From the NCBI RefSeq assembly GCF_963378075.1, contig NZ_OY726394.1:2976001-3040000 (forward strand): 64,000 nt of DNA, written 5' to 3'. The translations under genes and the position numbers were made by a program. The stretch comes from Mycolicibacter sp. MU0083. GTDB taxonomy: Bacteria; Actinomycetota; Actinomycetes; Mycobacteriales; Mycobacteriaceae. Within the stretch, counting starts at the first letter, position 1. Every line of letters starts with the position of its first letter. Below are positions 1 through 9,299 of the stretch, in pieces. The notes beneath the pieces are model-generated. The model worked only from the letters and a program-made list of their open reading frames with translations, ran no database searches and was not told the DNA's origin.

Positions 1-112
1 CAAACGAGTACCCGACCTCGGCGACAAGGGATTCATCGATCTCCGAACCGACCAGGCCACGTACGTCGTACGCCTTGATCACACGGTGGACAGCCGCAGC
101 GGGCCGAGACAT
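1..112 (-). CDS. manB: Phosphomannomutase/phosphoglucomutase, N-terminal part (cut by window edge)
   Basis: The reverse strand reads from an ATG at 112 into the window edge, giving 37 residues that begin MSRPAAAVHRVIKAYDVRGL. This matches the start of mycobacterial phosphomannomutase (Rv3257c, named manB or pmmA), which interconverts mannose-6-phosphate and mannose-1-phosphate for GDP-mannose and lipoglycan synthesis. The KAYDVRG block is the family's first conserved motif. The position next to the DUF3499 gene agrees with the known mycobacterial order. The catalytic serine loop lies outside the window. Confidence 0.9.
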   Translation of the reverse strand, partial: MSRPAAAVHRVIKAYDVRGLVGSEIDESLVAEVGYSF

Positions 113-170
113 GGACAGGGCTCCTGACGAAGTGGACTCTTGCCGCTCAAGCCTAGCCCGGAACGGGCGA

Positions 171-611
171 TCAGTCCGACGGGTCCGGCAACACGCGCAG
201 GTGGCCGCGCCGGCGACCGGTGGTCTTGGTGGACGAAACGGGCGGCGCCAGCAGGCCGCCACCGGGTCCGGCACCGGATCCTCCCCGGTGCTGCGAATCG
301 CCCGCACCGGCCTGCGGGTACCACCCGCTCGCCGGGGCGGCCCGGCCCGATTCGCCCTCGCGCACCGCTTCGGCGAGAGCAACGAGGTCGTCTTCTTCGG
401 GGGACACCCAGGGCCCCGGGTGGCGGACCATCTCCCAGCCCCGCGGGGCGGTGATCCGGCCCGCGTGACTGAAGCACAGGTCCCAGGAATGCGGCTCGGC
501 GGCAGTGGCCAGGGGGCCGACCACAGCGGTGGAGTCCGAGTAGACGAACGTCAGCGTCGCCACCGCATAGTGCGGACACCCTGGCCGACAGCAGCGGCGG
601 GGAACGTTCAC
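171..611 (-). CDS. DUF3499 family protein (Rv3258c-like)
   Basis: A 146-residue protein of unknown function. A GTG start at 611 is chosen because the conserved family sequence begins there (VNVPRRCCRPGCPHYAVATL); an upstream ATG at 662 would add 17 unconserved residues. The N-terminal half has the pattern RCCRPGC then, about 40 residues later, DLCFSH, which could bind zinc. The C-terminal 60 residues are Gly/Pro/Ser-rich and probably disordered. It is transcribed toward the phosphomannomutase gene and is likely co-transcribed with it. The family is restricted to actinobacteria. Confidence 0.8.
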   Translation of the reverse strand: MNVPRRCCRPGCPHYAVATLTFVYSDSTAVVGPLATAAEPHSWDLCFSHAGRITAPRGWEMVRHPGPWVSPEEDDLVALAEAVREGESGRAAPASGWYPQAGAGDSQHRGGSGAGPGGGLLAPPVSSTKTTGRRRGHLRVLPDPSD

Positions 612-676
612 GCGGTCGAGGCTATCGTGGCCGCGCACCGCCGTGGCGCCGGACACGCGCAATGGAGACGCACCCT

Positions 677-1156
677 ATGCGCAACCGTTACCATCGCTGC
701 GTGATCGCCACGCGTCGTCGAAGGCGCGGCCGCGAAGCCCGCGGGCCGCTGCTGCCGCCGACCGTCCCGGGTTGGCGCAGCCGCGCGGAACGCTTCGACA
801 TGGCGGTGCTGGAAGCCTACGAACCCCTCGAGCAACGCTGGAAGAGTCGTCTGGCGGCACTCGACGTCGCCGTCGATGAGATTCCCCGGATCGCGGCGAA
901 GGATCCGGACAGCGTGCAGTGGCCGCCGGAAGTCGTCGCGGACGGTCCCATCCCCCTGGCCCGGCTGATTCCCGCCGGCGTCGACGTTCGGGGCAACCCG
1001 ACTCGGGCGCGAATTCTGCTGTTCCGCAAGCCGATCGAGCAGCGCGCTAACGACAGCACCGAACTCGGGGATCTACTGCACGAAATTCTGGTGGCTCAGG
1101 TCGCCACGTATCTGGACGTCGACCCCACCGTGATCGACCCGACACTCGATGACTGA
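677..1156 (+). CDS. Zincin-fold-like conserved protein (Rv3259-like), active site degenerate
   Basis: Predicted product of 159 residues. The ATG at 677 is preferred because GGAG lies nine bases upstream; ATG 662 and GTG 701 are in frame but lack a ribosome binding site. After a basic N-terminal tail comes the conserved GPLLPPTVPGWRSRAERFD segment. Near the C-terminus the protein reads LLHEILVAQVATYLDVDP, which sits where relatives in the small metallopeptidase family carry HExxH; the second histidine is missing here, so peptidase activity is doubtful. It diverges from the DUF3499 gene and converges on whiB2, as in M. tuberculosis. Confidence 0.8.
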   Translation: MRNRYHRCVIATRRRRRGREARGPLLPPTVPGWRSRAERFDMAVLEAYEPLEQRWKSRLAALDVAVDEIPRIAAKDPDSVQWPPEVVADGPIPLARLIPAGVDVRGNPTRARILLFRKPIEQRANDSTELGDLLHEILVAQVATYLDVDPTVIDPTLDD

Positions 1157-1194
1157 AAGGCGCTGACCGCGACGGGTCCGCGCCGACAGCGAAC

Positions 1195-1581
1195 TCAGAT
1201 GATGCCGCGCTTGAGGCGCCGGCGCTCGCGCTCGGACAGCCCGCCCCAGATACCGAAGCGTTCGTCGTGCGCCAAGGCGTATTCCAGGCACTCGCTGCGC
1301 ACCGCGCACCGCTGGCAGATCTTCTTGGCCTCCCGGGTGGAGCCGCCCTTCTCCGGGAAGAACGCCTCGGGGTCGGTCTGCGAGCACAGCGCGCGATCCT
1401 GCCACTGCTCGTTGGTGGCCGACTCGGGATCGAACGGATCGAACTCGTCGTAGTCCTCGGGTTGCGGCACCAGGCTCAGATGCGGCCGGTTGGGCATCGG
1501 CTCGACCGTCTCCGACGGGGTCATCTCCACACCGGCGTGCGACGTTCCTCCCATCACGCCCCAAAGGTGCTCATAGGACAT
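1195..1581 (-). CDS. whiB2: WhiB2/WhmD iron-sulfur transcriptional regulator
   Basis: A 128-residue WhiB-family protein, an essential regulator of septation and cell division in mycobacteria. Four cysteines (about C66, C89, C92 and C98, in the pattern C-x22-C-x2-C-x5-C) hold the [4Fe-4S] cluster; the GIWGG turn and the basic ERRRLKRGII tail for DNA or sigma-factor contact follow. The ATG at 1581 is chosen because GAGGAGG precedes it and because the protein then begins MSYE, as in the M. smegmatis WhmD of similar length. The M. tuberculosis protein is shorter at the N-terminus. It diverges from fbiA. Confidence 0.95.
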   Translation of the reverse strand: MSYEHLWGVMGGTSHAGVEMTPSETVEPMPNRPHLSLVPQPEDYDEFDPFDPESATNEQWQDRALCSQTDPEAFFPEKGGSTREAKKICQRCAVRSECLEYALAHDERFGIWGGLSERERRRLKRGII

Positions 1582-1929
1582 GCTCGGCCTCCTCACCTCG
1601 TAGCGCGATACTGATATTCGGCCCGCTTGCCGCCACTGCCAGCCGTTCCAATTCGAACATGTGATCGAATCTCGGTCTGCGACACCGAAATCGGCTGCCA
1701 ACCGGGAAATGACACTGATGTGATTAGACACGCACCCGACGTGCCCGGTCAAGCCGAACGGCCGAATTCCTTACCATCTCGTGACTCATTTCCGACGTGT
1801 CTGATACCGGCGAGTCCTTGTCATCTACCCCACATCGGCCGATCGGCGTGTCACAGCCGGACTCTCAGGCTCGCGTGACGGCGGTCCGCCACACCGCCCC
1901 CGAGACCGCCAAAGGTACTGTCGTGCGCT
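1582..1929. other. Divergent whiB2/fbiA intergenic region
   Basis: These 348 bases separate two divergent genes and should hold both promoters. It is visibly less GC-rich than its flanks. The whiB2 ribosome binding site GAGGAGG lies just upstream of the start at 1581. No clean -35/-10 pair, SigF-type motif or strong hairpin was found. A GTCACAG half-site near 1850 resembles one half of an MtrA box but has no second copy at the right spacing, so it is not called. Confidence 0.5.
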
Positions 1930-2928
1930 GTGAAGGTCACGGTTCTCGTCGGCGGGGTCGGCGGCGCCCGATTCCTGCTCGGCGTCCAGAAGTTGCTGGG
2001 GTTGGGCCAGTTCGCCGCCGCCTCGGACGGCGACGAGGCCGGCCCGCACGAGCTGACCGCCGTCGTCAACGTCGGCGACGACGCCTGGATGCACGGTGTG
2101 CGCATCTGTCCCGATCTGGACACCTGCATGTACACCCTGGGCGGCGGCGTGGACCCGGAGCGCGGCTGGGGCCACCGCGACGAAACCTGGCACGCCATGG
2201 AGGAGTTGGCCCACTACGGCATGCAGCCGGACTGGTTCGGCCTCGGCGACCGCGACCTGGCCACCCATCTGGTCCGCACCCAGTCGCTGCGAGCCGGCTA
2301 TTCACTGACCGACGTGACCGCGGCACTGTGCGAGCGATGGCGACCGGGCGCACGGCTGCTGCCGGTCACCGACGACAGCTGTGAAACCCACGTCGTGATC
2401 ACCGATCCCGACGACGAGACCCGGCGGGCGATTCACTTCCAGGAGTGGTGGGTGCGCCACCGCGCCCAGGTACCCACCCACGGATTCGGCTTCGTCGGTG
2501 CGGAGAAGGCCACCGCGACACCCGATGTGGTGGCGGCGATCACCGATGCCGACGTCGTGCTGGTCGCCCCGTCCAATCCCGTGGTCAGCGTCGGTGCGAT
2601 CCTGGCCGTGCCGGGGGTCCGGGCGGCGCTGCGCTCGACATCCGCGCCGATCGTCGGCTACTCCCCGATCGTCGCCGGGAAGCCGTTGCGGGGCATGGCA
2701 GATATCTGCCTGAGCGTGATCGGACTGGACTCCACCGCACGGGCGGTGGGCGAGCACTACGGCGCACGCAGTCAGACCGGCATCCTGGACTACTGGCTGG
2801 TGCACGAGGGCGATCCCACCGAGGGCATCGACGGCCTGACGGTCCGCTCCGCACCGTTGCTGATGACCGATCCGGCCGCGACGGCCGAGATGGTGCGCAC
2901 CGGACTGGATCTCGCGGGCGTGCGATGA
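1930..2928 (+). CDS. fbiA: FbiA, 2-phospho-L-lactate/phosphoenolpyruvate transferase of F420 synthesis
   Basis: FbiA (332 residues, CofD family) joins the activated three-carbon unit (phosphoenolpyruvyl-guanosine in mycobacteria) to Fo, making dehydro-F420-0. The GTG at 1930 starts [20 protein letters not shown], the family's Gly-rich nucleotide site. Further family blocks are [19 protein letters not shown] and [15 protein letters not shown]. The length matches the family. The stop codon overlaps the ATG of fbiB (ATGA), so the two are translationally coupled. The F420 product is relevant to the LLM-type oxidoreductase at 36 kb. Confidence 0.96.
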   Translation: MKVTVLVGGVGGARFLLGVQKLLGLGQFAAASDGDEAGPHELTAVVNVGDDAWMHGVRICPDLDTCMYTLGGGVDPERGWGHRDETWHAMEELAHYGMQPDWFGLGDRDLATHLVRTQSLRAGYSLTDVTAALCERWRPGARLLPVTDDSCETHVVITDPDDETRRAIHFQEWWVRHRAQVPTHGFGFVGAEKATATPDVVAAITDADVVLVAPSNPVVSVGAILAVPGVRAALRSTSAPIVGYSPIVAGKPLRGMADICLSVIGLDSTARAVGEHYGARSQTGILDYWLVHEGDPTEGIDGLTVRSAPLLMTDPAATAEMVRTGLDLAGVR

Positions 2929-4265
2929 CCGAGCACGGCAGCGCCGCCAAAGTCGAGATCCTGCCGGTCACCGGGCTCGGCGAGTTCCGGCCCGGCGACG
3001 ACCTGGCGGCCGCGCTGGCGTCGGCCGCACCGTGGTTGGCCGACGGCGACATCGTGGTGGTCACCAGCAAGGTGGTGTCCAAGTGTGAGGGCCGCATCGT
3101 GCCGGCTCCCGGCGACGCCGAAGCCCGAGATGCGTTGCGCCGCCAACTGGTCGAAGCCGAAGCGGTCCGGGTCCTGGCCCGCAAGGGCCGCACCTGGATC
3201 ACCGAGAACCGCATCGGACTGGTGCAGGCCGCCGCCGGTGTCGACGGTTCCAACGTGGGCTCCGACGAACTCGCCCTGCTCCCGGTCGATCCCGATCGCA
3301 GCGCCGCCGCACTGCGCGCCGGACTCACCGCACGGCTCGGCGTCGAGGTGGCGGTGCTCATCACCGACACGATGGGACGCGCCTGGCGCAACGGCCAGAT
3401 CGACGTCGCGATCGGGGCGTCGGGCCTGACCGTGCTCAACGGCTATGCCGGATCCGTCGACCGGCACGGCAACGAATTGGTGGTCACCGAGGTGGCCGTC
3501 GCCGACGAACTGGCCGCGGCCGCCGACCTGGTCAAGGGCAAGCTCACCGACGTACCGGTGGCCGTGGTGCGCGGAATCGCCAGTCCCGACGACGGTTCCA
3601 CCGCCGCCGCACTGGTGCGCTCGGGCACCGACGACCTGTTCTGGCTGGGCACCGCCGAGGCGATGGAGGCGGGCCGGATCCAGGCCCAACTGCTGCGCCG
3701 TTCGGTGCGTACCTTCACCGACGAGCCGGTGCCGGCACAGCTGGTGACCGACGCGGTGGCCGATGCGCTGACCGCCCCGGCACCGCACCACACCCGGCCC
3801 GTTCGATTCGTCTGGCTGCAGCGGCCCGACGTCCGCATTCGGCTGCTGGATGCCATGGCCGCCAAGTGGCGGGCCGACCTGACCGCCGACGGCCGGTCAC
3901 CCGAGGCTATCGACGCCCGGGTCTCGCGCGGCCGAATCCTCTACGACGCACCGGAAGTCATGATTCCGATCATGGTTCCCGACGGGGCCCACCACTACCC
4001 CGATGCCGCGCGTACGGCCGCCGAGCGCACCATGTTCACCGTTGCGGCCGGCGCGGCCGTCCAGGGACTGCTGGTCGCATTGGCGGCGCGCGGGGTGGGC
4101 AGCTGCTGGATCGGCTCCACCATCTTCACCCCGGATCTGGTGCGCGCCGAACTGGATCTTCCCGACGACTGGGAGCCCTTGGGCGCCATCGCGATCGGCT
4201 ATCCGACCGAGCCACTGGAGCCGCGTTCGCCGGCGCCGGTCGACGAACTTCTGGTGCACCGGTGA
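2925..4265 (+). CDS. fbiB: FbiB, bifunctional F420:gamma-glutamyl ligase and dehydro-F420-0 reductase
   Basis: A 446-residue two-domain protein. Residues 1 to about 245 form the CofE-like ligase that adds the poly-gamma-glutamate tail; [11 protein letters not shown] and [18 protein letters not shown] are ligase motifs. Residues from about 250 form an FMN-binding nitroreductase domain that reduces dehydro-F420-0 ([11 protein letters not shown], then [12 protein letters not shown]). The ATG at 2925 overlaps the fbiA stop, and its own stop overlaps the GTG of the NUDIX gene. The fusion is typical for mycobacteria; methanogens have only the ligase. Confidence 0.96.
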   Translation: MTEHGSAAKVEILPVTGLGEFRPGDDLAAALASAAPWLADGDIVVVTSKVVSKCEGRIVPAPGDAEARDALRRQLVEAEAVRVLARKGRTWITENRIGLVQAAAGVDGSNVGSDELALLPVDPDRSAAALRAGLTARLGVEVAVLITDTMGRAWRNGQIDVAIGASGLTVLNGYAGSVDRHGNELVVTEVAVADELAAAADLVKGKLTDVPVAVVRGIASPDDGSTAAALVRSGTDDLFWLGTAEAMEAGRIQAQLLRRSVRTFTDEPVPAQLVTDAVADALTAPAPHHTRPVRFVWLQRPDVRIRLLDAMAAKWRADLTADGRSPEAIDARVSRGRILYDAPEVMIPIMVPDGAHHYPDAARTAAERTMFTVAAGAAVQGLLVALAARGVGSCWIGSTIFTPDLVRAELDLPDDWEPLGAIAIGYPTEPLEPRSPAPVDELLVHR

Positions 4266-4804
4266 GCCTGCACGATTCCGCCGTGGCGGCCCTGACGGGC
4301 TGGGCGGCACCGGATTCCGCACAGGACTCGTTGCGGCACGCGGTACTGGCGTTCCTGGCCGCCCGCAGCGACGCCTGTCGGCGCGAATGCGAGCCCGGGC
4401 ACATCACCGCCTCCACCCTGGTGCTCGACCACACCGGCTCACACGCCCTGCTGACCCTGCACCCGCGGGTCGGCCGCTGGCTGCAGCTCGGTGGGCATTG
4501 TGAGGACACCGACGTCGACGTCACCGCCGCAGCGCTGCGCGAGGCCACCGAAGAGTCCGGGATCGCCGGGCTGCGGCTCGCCCCGCAACTGGCGGCCGTG
4601 CACGTGCACCCGGTGACCTGTTCGTTGGGCGTGCCGACCAGACATCTGGATCTACAGTTCGTGGCGCACGCGCCGGCCGACGCGCAGATCCGCGTCAGCG
4701 ACGAATCGCTAGCCCTGCGCTGGTGGCCGGTGCACGCGCTTCCCCCGGACGCCGACGACGCCCTGGTTCATCTGGTGGGGCAGGCCCTCGCCCGCACGCG
4801 ATAG
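4262..4804 (+). CDS. NUDIX hydrolase
   Basis: A 180-residue NUDIX protein. The signature helix is seen as [22 protein letters not shown] followed by SGI, close to the GX5EX7REUXEEXGU pattern, with the metal-binding REATEE intact. It therefore should hydrolyse a nucleoside diphosphate linked to another group; the substrate cannot be read from sequence. The GTG start overlaps the fbiB stop (GTGA), making it the third gene of the fbiAB operon. A link to F420 or deazaflavin metabolite clean-up is inference from position only. Confidence 0.88.
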   Translation: MSLHDSAVAALTGWAAPDSAQDSLRHAVLAFLAARSDACRRECEPGHITASTLVLDHTGSHALLTLHPRVGRWLQLGGHCEDTDVDVTAAALREATEESGIAGLRLAPQLAAVHVHPVTCSLGVPTRHLDLQFVAHAPADAQIRVSDESLALRWWPVHALPPDADDALVHLVGQALARTR

Positions 4805-4889
4805 CCCCCTTCCCTGCGTTGACACTGCGGCTATGGCGGGAAAGTGCGAGAAGGGTGCGCCCTGAGCGCAGAGTGAACGGGGAATCGGC

Positions 4890-5963
4890 TCAGACGTCGC
4901 TGGAGTAGCGGATCCCGCAGTCCGGAATCGACACCCCGGGCCAGACCCGGGCACCGCGCAACAGTTCGCAGCGCGCCCCGATGTCGGCGCCGTCGCCGAT
5001 CACCCCGTCGCGGATCAGCGCACGCGGGCCGATGCGGGCACCGAATCCGATGATCGACCGCTCGATCACGCTGCCCGCCTCGACCTTGACGCCGTCGAAG
5101 ATCACCGCGCCGTCGAGTCGGGCACCCGGGCCGATCTCGGCGCCCCGGCCGACCACGGTTCCGCCGATCAGGACCGCTCCGGGCGCCACCGAGGCGCCGT
5201 CGTGCACCAGTGACTCGCCACGCTCACCGACCAACGCCGGGGACGGCGCGATACCGCGGACCAGATCCGCCGAGCCCCGGACGAAGTCCTCGGGTGTGCC
5301 CATGTCACGCCAGTAGCTGGTGTCGACGTAGCCGCAGACCTTGACGCCGTCGGACAGCAGCCCCGGGAACACCTCGCGTTCCACCGAGACCGGCCGTCCG
5401 CGCGGGATCCGGTCGATGACCTCGCGGGACAGTACGTAGCAGCCGGCGTTGATCTGATCGGTCGGCGGGTCCTCGGTCTTCTCCAGGAACGCGGTGACGC
5501 GGCCGTCCCGGGTGGGAACACAGCCGAACGCCCGCGGGTCGCCCACCCGCACCAGGTGCAGGGTCGCTTCGGCGCCCTGTTCGCGGTGGTAGTCGTGCAG
5601 GTCGATCAGGTCGGCCCCCGAGAGCACGTCGCCGTTGAACACCATCGCGGTGTCGTGGCGCAGCTGCGAGGCGACGTTGGCGATTCCGCCGCCGGTACCC
5701 AGCGGCTCCTCTTCGGTCACGTACTCGATCTGCAGGCCCAGATCCGAGCCGTCACCGAACTCCTCGGAGAACACCGCCGGCTTGTAGGAGGTGCTGAGCA
5801 CGACGTGTTCGATGCCGGCGGCCGCGATCCGCGACAGCAGGTGGGTGACGAACGGCAGCCCCGCCGTCGGCAGCATCGGTTTGGGCGCGGACAGGGTCAG
5901 CGGCCGCAGTCGCGTCCCCTTGCCGCCGACGAGGACGACCGCGTCGACCTTGCTCAATGTCAC
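4890..5963 (-). CDS. Mannose-1-phosphate guanylyltransferase (GDP-mannose pyrophosphorylase)
   Basis: A 357-residue nucleotidyltransferase of the Rv3264c type that makes GDP-mannose for lipoarabinomannan, PIMs and glycoproteins. The N-terminal Rossmann domain shows AVVLVGGKGTRLRPLT and the KPMLP block. From about residue 250 the chain becomes a left-handed beta-helix with hexapeptide repeats (GAVLIGGTVVGRGAEIGPGA and similar). The GTG at 5963 is the start, overlapping the stop of wbbL; longer in-frame versions would overrun wbbL. It is the last gene of the rmlD-wbbL unit. Confidence 0.92.
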   Translation of the reverse strand: MTLSKVDAVVLVGGKGTRLRPLTLSAPKPMLPTAGLPFVTHLLSRIAAAGIEHVVLSTSYKPAVFSEEFGDGSDLGLQIEYVTEEEPLGTGGGIANVASQLRHDTAMVFNGDVLSGADLIDLHDYHREQGAEATLHLVRVGDPRAFGCVPTRDGRVTAFLEKTEDPPTDQINAGCYVLSREVIDRIPRGRPVSVEREVFPGLLSDGVKVCGYVDTSYWRDMGTPEDFVRGSADLVRGIAPSPALVGERGESLVHDGASVAPGAVLIGGTVVGRGAEIGPGARLDGAVIFDGVKVEAGSVIERSIIGFGARIGPRALIRDGVIGDGADIGARCELLRGARVWPGVSIPDCGIRYSSDV

Positions 5964-6847
5964 GGTTGTCCCTTCGTCAGTTTGCGGCGGGCATGGCGTA
6001 CCGCCAGGTGCGAACGCACCGCCAGCGCGCCGCGCATGCTCCAGCGCAACGGCGCCCGCCACCAGCCGGTGTGCCGGTCGGCCAGATAGGTATAGGTGCT
6101 GCGGTGATGCGCGGCCAGGTTACGGGCCGGGTCCTTGCCGGTGGCGTGCCCCTTCTGGTGCAGCACCTCCGCCGAGGGCACATAAACGTTGAGCCAGCCG
6201 GCCTTGGCCAGCCGGTCCCCCAGGTCCACGTCTTCCATATAGAGGAAGTACCGGTCGTCGAAGCCGCCGATCGCGTCGAATGCCGCGCGGCGCACCAGCA
6301 GGCACGCCCCCGACAGCCACCCGACCGCGCGCTCGCTGGGTTCCAGGCGCTCCTGCCGGTAGGCCCGGCTCCAGGGATTGTTCGGCCACAGCGGTCCGAC
6401 GACGGCGTGCATGCCCCCGCGCACCAGGCTCGGCAGGTGACGCGCCGAGGGATACACCGAGCCGTCGGGTTCGCGGATCAGCGGGCCCAGCGTCGCGGCC
6501 TGCGGCCACCGGTCGGCCGCGGCCAGCAGTTCGTCGATGCTGCCCGGTCCCCACTGGACGTCGGGGTTGGCCACGATCAGGAATTCCTCGCGCTGGGCGC
6601 CGTCGGCGTCGAGCCGTGCCACCGCGGCGTTGACCGCGCCGCCGTAGCCCAGATTGGATCCGGTGCGCAGCAGTTCCACGTCGGGATAACGCTGCACGGC
6701 GGCTTCCGGTGCCCCGTCGGTGGAGCCGTTGTCGGCCATCACCACCCGCACCGGGCGCTCGGTGGCCAGCGACAACGACGCCAGGAAGCGATCCAGATGC
6801 CACCCCGGCGAATACGTCACCGTCACCACGGGTAGGCCCTCACTCAC
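5960..6847 (-). CDS. wbbL: WbbL, rhamnosyltransferase of the arabinogalactan linker
   Basis: A 295-residue GT2-family enzyme that adds rhamnose to decaprenyl-PP-GlcNAc, building the linker between peptidoglycan and arabinogalactan. Visible motifs are VTVTYSPGWHLDRFLASL, ADNGSTDG and VANPDVQWGPGS (nucleotide and metal binding), GWLSGACLLVRR and YFLYMEDVDLGDR. The GTG at 6847 is used; a second GTG six codons on is possible, since the M. tuberculosis protein begins near there. It lies 10 bases after rmlD and its stop overlaps the pyrophosphorylase start. The family is essential in mycobacteria. Confidence 0.95.
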   Translation of the reverse strand: MSEGLPVVTVTYSPGWHLDRFLASLSLATERPVRVVMADNGSTDGAPEAAVQRYPDVELLRTGSNLGYGGAVNAAVARLDADGAQREEFLIVANPDVQWGPGSIDELLAAADRWPQAATLGPLIREPDGSVYPSARHLPSLVRGGMHAVVGPLWPNNPWSRAYRQERLEPSERAVGWLSGACLLVRRAAFDAIGGFDDRYFLYMEDVDLGDRLAKAGWLNVYVPSAEVLHQKGHATGKDPARNLAAHHRSTYTYLADRHTGWWRAPLRWSMRGALAVRSHLAVRHARRKLTKGQP

Positions 6848-6857
6848 GGCGTAGAGG

Positions 6858-7727
6858 TTATCTGGCGACCGCGGCGGACAACGCATCGCTCCACCGCCGC
6901 AGCGGTGTCAGGCCCGCCTTCGCCGACTCGACACCCGACAGCGCGGAGTAGGCCGGCCGGGCCGCCGGTCGCGGGTTCTGCGCACTGCTGACCGGGCGGA
7001 CCCGCTCCGGATCGGCGCCGACCGCGGCGAACACCGCGCGGGCTTGGTCGAAGCGACTGACCGCGCCGTCGTTGGCGGCGTGCAGCACCCGGGCGCTGGG
7101 TGGTGCGGCGGCCAGGGCCAACAACGCATCGACGAGGTCACCGGTGTAGGTCGGTGAACCGACCTGGTCGTCGACCACCGCGACGTCGGCGCCCGCGGCG
7201 GCCCGGTCCCGCATCACCGCGACGAAATCGGAGCCACCGGCGGCACCGGTGTACACCCAGGAGGTCCGCACCACCAGCGCGTCCGCCGATCCCGTCAGCA
7301 CGGCCTGCTCCCCGGCCAGTTTGGTGCTGCCGTAGACCGACAGCGGCCGGGTGGCGTCACCCGGCTCGTACGGGCGCGGTGGCTCGCCGCCGAAGTCACC
7401 GTCGAAGACGTAGTCGGTGGAGATGTGGATCAGTCGCGCCCCGGCCCGCGCGCAGGCGGCCGCCAGGTGGCCCGGGCCGGCCGCGTTGACCGCGTGGGCG
7501 CGCTCCCGGTCGGTCTCGGCGGCGTCGACGGCGGTGTAGGCGGCACAGTTGATCAGTACGTCGCCCGGCCGCAATGCAAGGCCGTCGACGGCGGCGGGGT
7601 CGGCGATGTCACAGTCCGCCGAGGTGAGGGCCAGCGTGTCGAGGCCGGCCTGCGCGGCACGGGCGGTCAGGAAGGTGCCGACTTGGCCGCCGGCGCCGGT
7701 GATCACGATGCGCTGCAGAGTGGTCAT
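6858..7727 (-). CDS. rmlD: RmlD, dTDP-4-dehydrorhamnose reductase
   Basis: A 289-residue NADPH-dependent reductase that makes dTDP-L-rhamnose, the donor used by WbbL next door. The N-terminal Rossmann motif is VITGAGGQVG; STDYVFDG and the catalytic YGSTKLAGE (YxxxK) are intact, as is RTSWVYTG. The ATG at 7727 gives MTTLQRIVITGAGG; an upstream in-frame extension of 14 residues is not conserved. It is the first gene of the rmlD-wbbL-guanylyltransferase operon and diverges from the LCP gene across about 90 bases. Confidence 0.95.
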   Translation of the reverse strand: MTTLQRIVITGAGGQVGTFLTARAAQAGLDTLALTSADCDIADPAAVDGLALRPGDVLINCAAYTAVDAAETDRERAHAVNAAGPGHLAAACARAGARLIHISTDYVFDGDFGGEPPRPYEPGDATRPLSVYGSTKLAGEQAVLTGSADALVVRTSWVYTGAAGGSDFVAVMRDRAAAGADVAVVDDQVGSPTYTGDLVDALLALAAAPPSARVLHAANDGAVSRFDQARAVFAAVGADPERVRPVSSAQNPRPAARPAYSALSGVESAKAGLTPLRRWSDALSAAVAR

Positions 7728-7819
7728 GGGGGCGAGCCTATGCGGCGGCCCCAGCGCCGAACCTGGCACGCCGAATTCGGCTACCGCCGATACAGCAGTT
7801 ACGCAAGTAATCTGAAGTG

Positions 7820-9289
7820 ATGCCTGCGCAACGTGTGGTTCGCTTGATCGCCGCGGCGGCAGCCGTCGCCATCGTCCTGGGCACCGGGGTGGCCTGGAGC
7901 CAGGTCCGGTCGTTCGAGGACGGCATCTTCCACGTCTCGTCGCTGGCGTTGGGCAACGGCGGATCCGACGGCGCGGTCGACATCCTGCTGGTCGGGATGG
8001 ATAGCCGCACCGATGCCCACGGCAACCCGCTGACCCCGGAGGAGTTGGCCGCGCTGCGGGTCGGCGACGACGAAGCCACCAACACCGACACCATCATCCT
8101 GGTCCGGATACCCAACAACGGGAAGTCGGCGACGGCGATCTCGATTCCGCGCGACTCCTACGTCGCGGCGCCCGGCCTGGACAAGACCAAGATCAACGGC
8201 GTGTACGGCGCCACCCGACTGGAGACCGCCGACGCCCTCGTCGAAGCGGGCATGGACCCGATCCAGGCGCAGGCCCGCGGCACCGAAGCGGGCCGTGAAG
8301 CGCTGATCCAGACGGTGGCCGACCTGACCGGCGTCACCGTCGACCACTACGCCGAGATCGGCCTGCTGGGGTTCGCGCTGATCACCGACGCGCTCGGCGG
8401 CGTCGACGTCTGCCTCAACGAGCCGGTCTACGAGGAACTCTCCGGGGCGGACTTCCCGGCCGGCTGGCAGCGCCTCGGCGGCGCCCAGGCGCTGAGCTTC
8501 GTGCGGCAGCGCCATGGGCTCCCGCACGGCGACCTGGATCGGGTCCGGCGCCAGCAGGTGGTGATGGCGTCACTGGCCCACCAGGTCATCTCCGGCAAGA
8601 CCCTGTCCAGCCCGGGCACGCTGTCGCGACTGCAGTCGGCGGTGCAGCGCTCCGTGGTGCTGTCGGCCGGCTGGGATGTCATCGACTTCGTCACCAAATC
8701 CCAGGACCTGGCCGCGGGCAAGGTGGCGTTCGCGACCATCCCGGTCCTCGAAGAGGCCGGCTGGAGCGACGACGGCATGCACAGCGTGGTGCGTGTCGAC
8801 CCCACCCAGGTGGCCGACTGGGTGGCCGGCCTGCTGCACGACCAGGACGAGGGCAAGACCGAACAACTGGCCTACAGCCCCGAGAACACCACCGCCAGCG
8901 TGTTCAACGACACCGACATCAACGGTCTGGCCGCCGCGGTCTCGGGGGTGCTCGACGCGAAGGGATTCGGCACCGGCGCCGTCGGCAACTACGAATCCGA
9001 GCACGTGGCCGCCAGCCAGGTCCAGGCCGCCTCGGCCGACGACCCCGGCGCGCAGGCGGTGGCCCGGGATCTGGGCGGGTTGCCGGTGGTCTCCGACGAG
9101 TCGGTGCCCACCGGCGCGGTACGCGTCGTGCTCGCCAACGACTACACCGGGCCCGGCTCGGGCCTGAGCGCCGGAAGCCACACGCAGGTGGCCGGCATCT
9201 CCGGCACCGACGATGACGAGCCGGCCCAGATCCCGGTCGCCACACCGATTCTGACCGCGGGTTCCAACGACCCCCAGTGCGTCAACTAG
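7820..9289 (+). CDS. LytR-CpsA-Psr (LCP) cell-wall phosphotransferase, Lcp1/Rv3267 type
   Basis: A 489-residue membrane-anchored protein. A transmembrane segment spans residues about 8–28. The LCP catalytic domain follows (DILLVGMDSRTD, SATAISIPRDSYV, FVRQRHGLPHGDLDRVRRQQ, which hold the Arg and Asp residues that bind polyprenyl pyrophosphate). A LytR_C domain occupies about residues 375–450. Such enzymes ligate arabinogalactan to peptidoglycan outside the membrane. ATG 7820 is preceded directly by an in-frame GTG, so the start is uncertain by one codon. It diverges from the rhamnose genes that supply its substrate. Confidence 0.92.
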   Translation: MPAQRVVRLIAAAAAVAIVLGTGVAWSQVRSFEDGIFHVSSLALGNGGSDGAVDILLVGMDSRTDAHGNPLTPEELAALRVGDDEATNTDTIILVRIPNNGKSATAISIPRDSYVAAPGLDKTKINGVYGATRLETADALVEAGMDPIQAQARGTEAGREALIQTVADLTGVTVDHYAEIGLLGFALITDALGGVDVCLNEPVYEELSGADFPAGWQRLGGAQALSFVRQRHGLPHGDLDRVRRQQVVMASLAHQVISGKTLSSPGTLSRLQSAVQRSVVLSAGWDVIDFVTKSQDLAAGKVAFATIPVLEEAGWSDDGMHSVVRVDPTQVADWVAGLLHDQDEGKTEQLAYSPENTTASVFNDTDINGLAAAVSGVLDAKGFGTGAVGNYESEHVAASQVQAASADDPGAQAVARDLGGLPVVSDESVPTGAVRVVLANDYTGPGSGLSAGSHTQVAGISGTDDDEPAQIPVATPILTAGSNDPQCVN

Positions 9290-9299
9290 CGTCGACGCA

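Noticed and set aside
677..1156. Annotation of the Rv3259-like protein as an active zinc metallopeptidase.
   Set aside because: The HExxH site is reduced to HEILV, with no second histidine at the needed place.
1848..1860. GTCACAG as an MtrA binding site upstream of fbiA/whiB2.
   Set aside because: Only one half-site is present; MtrA boxes need two direct copies at fixed spacing.
4805..4889. Terminator between the NUDIX gene and the guanylyltransferase gene.
   Set aside because: Only a short near-palindrome (AGGG, CCCT) was found, too weak to separate from background in this base composition.
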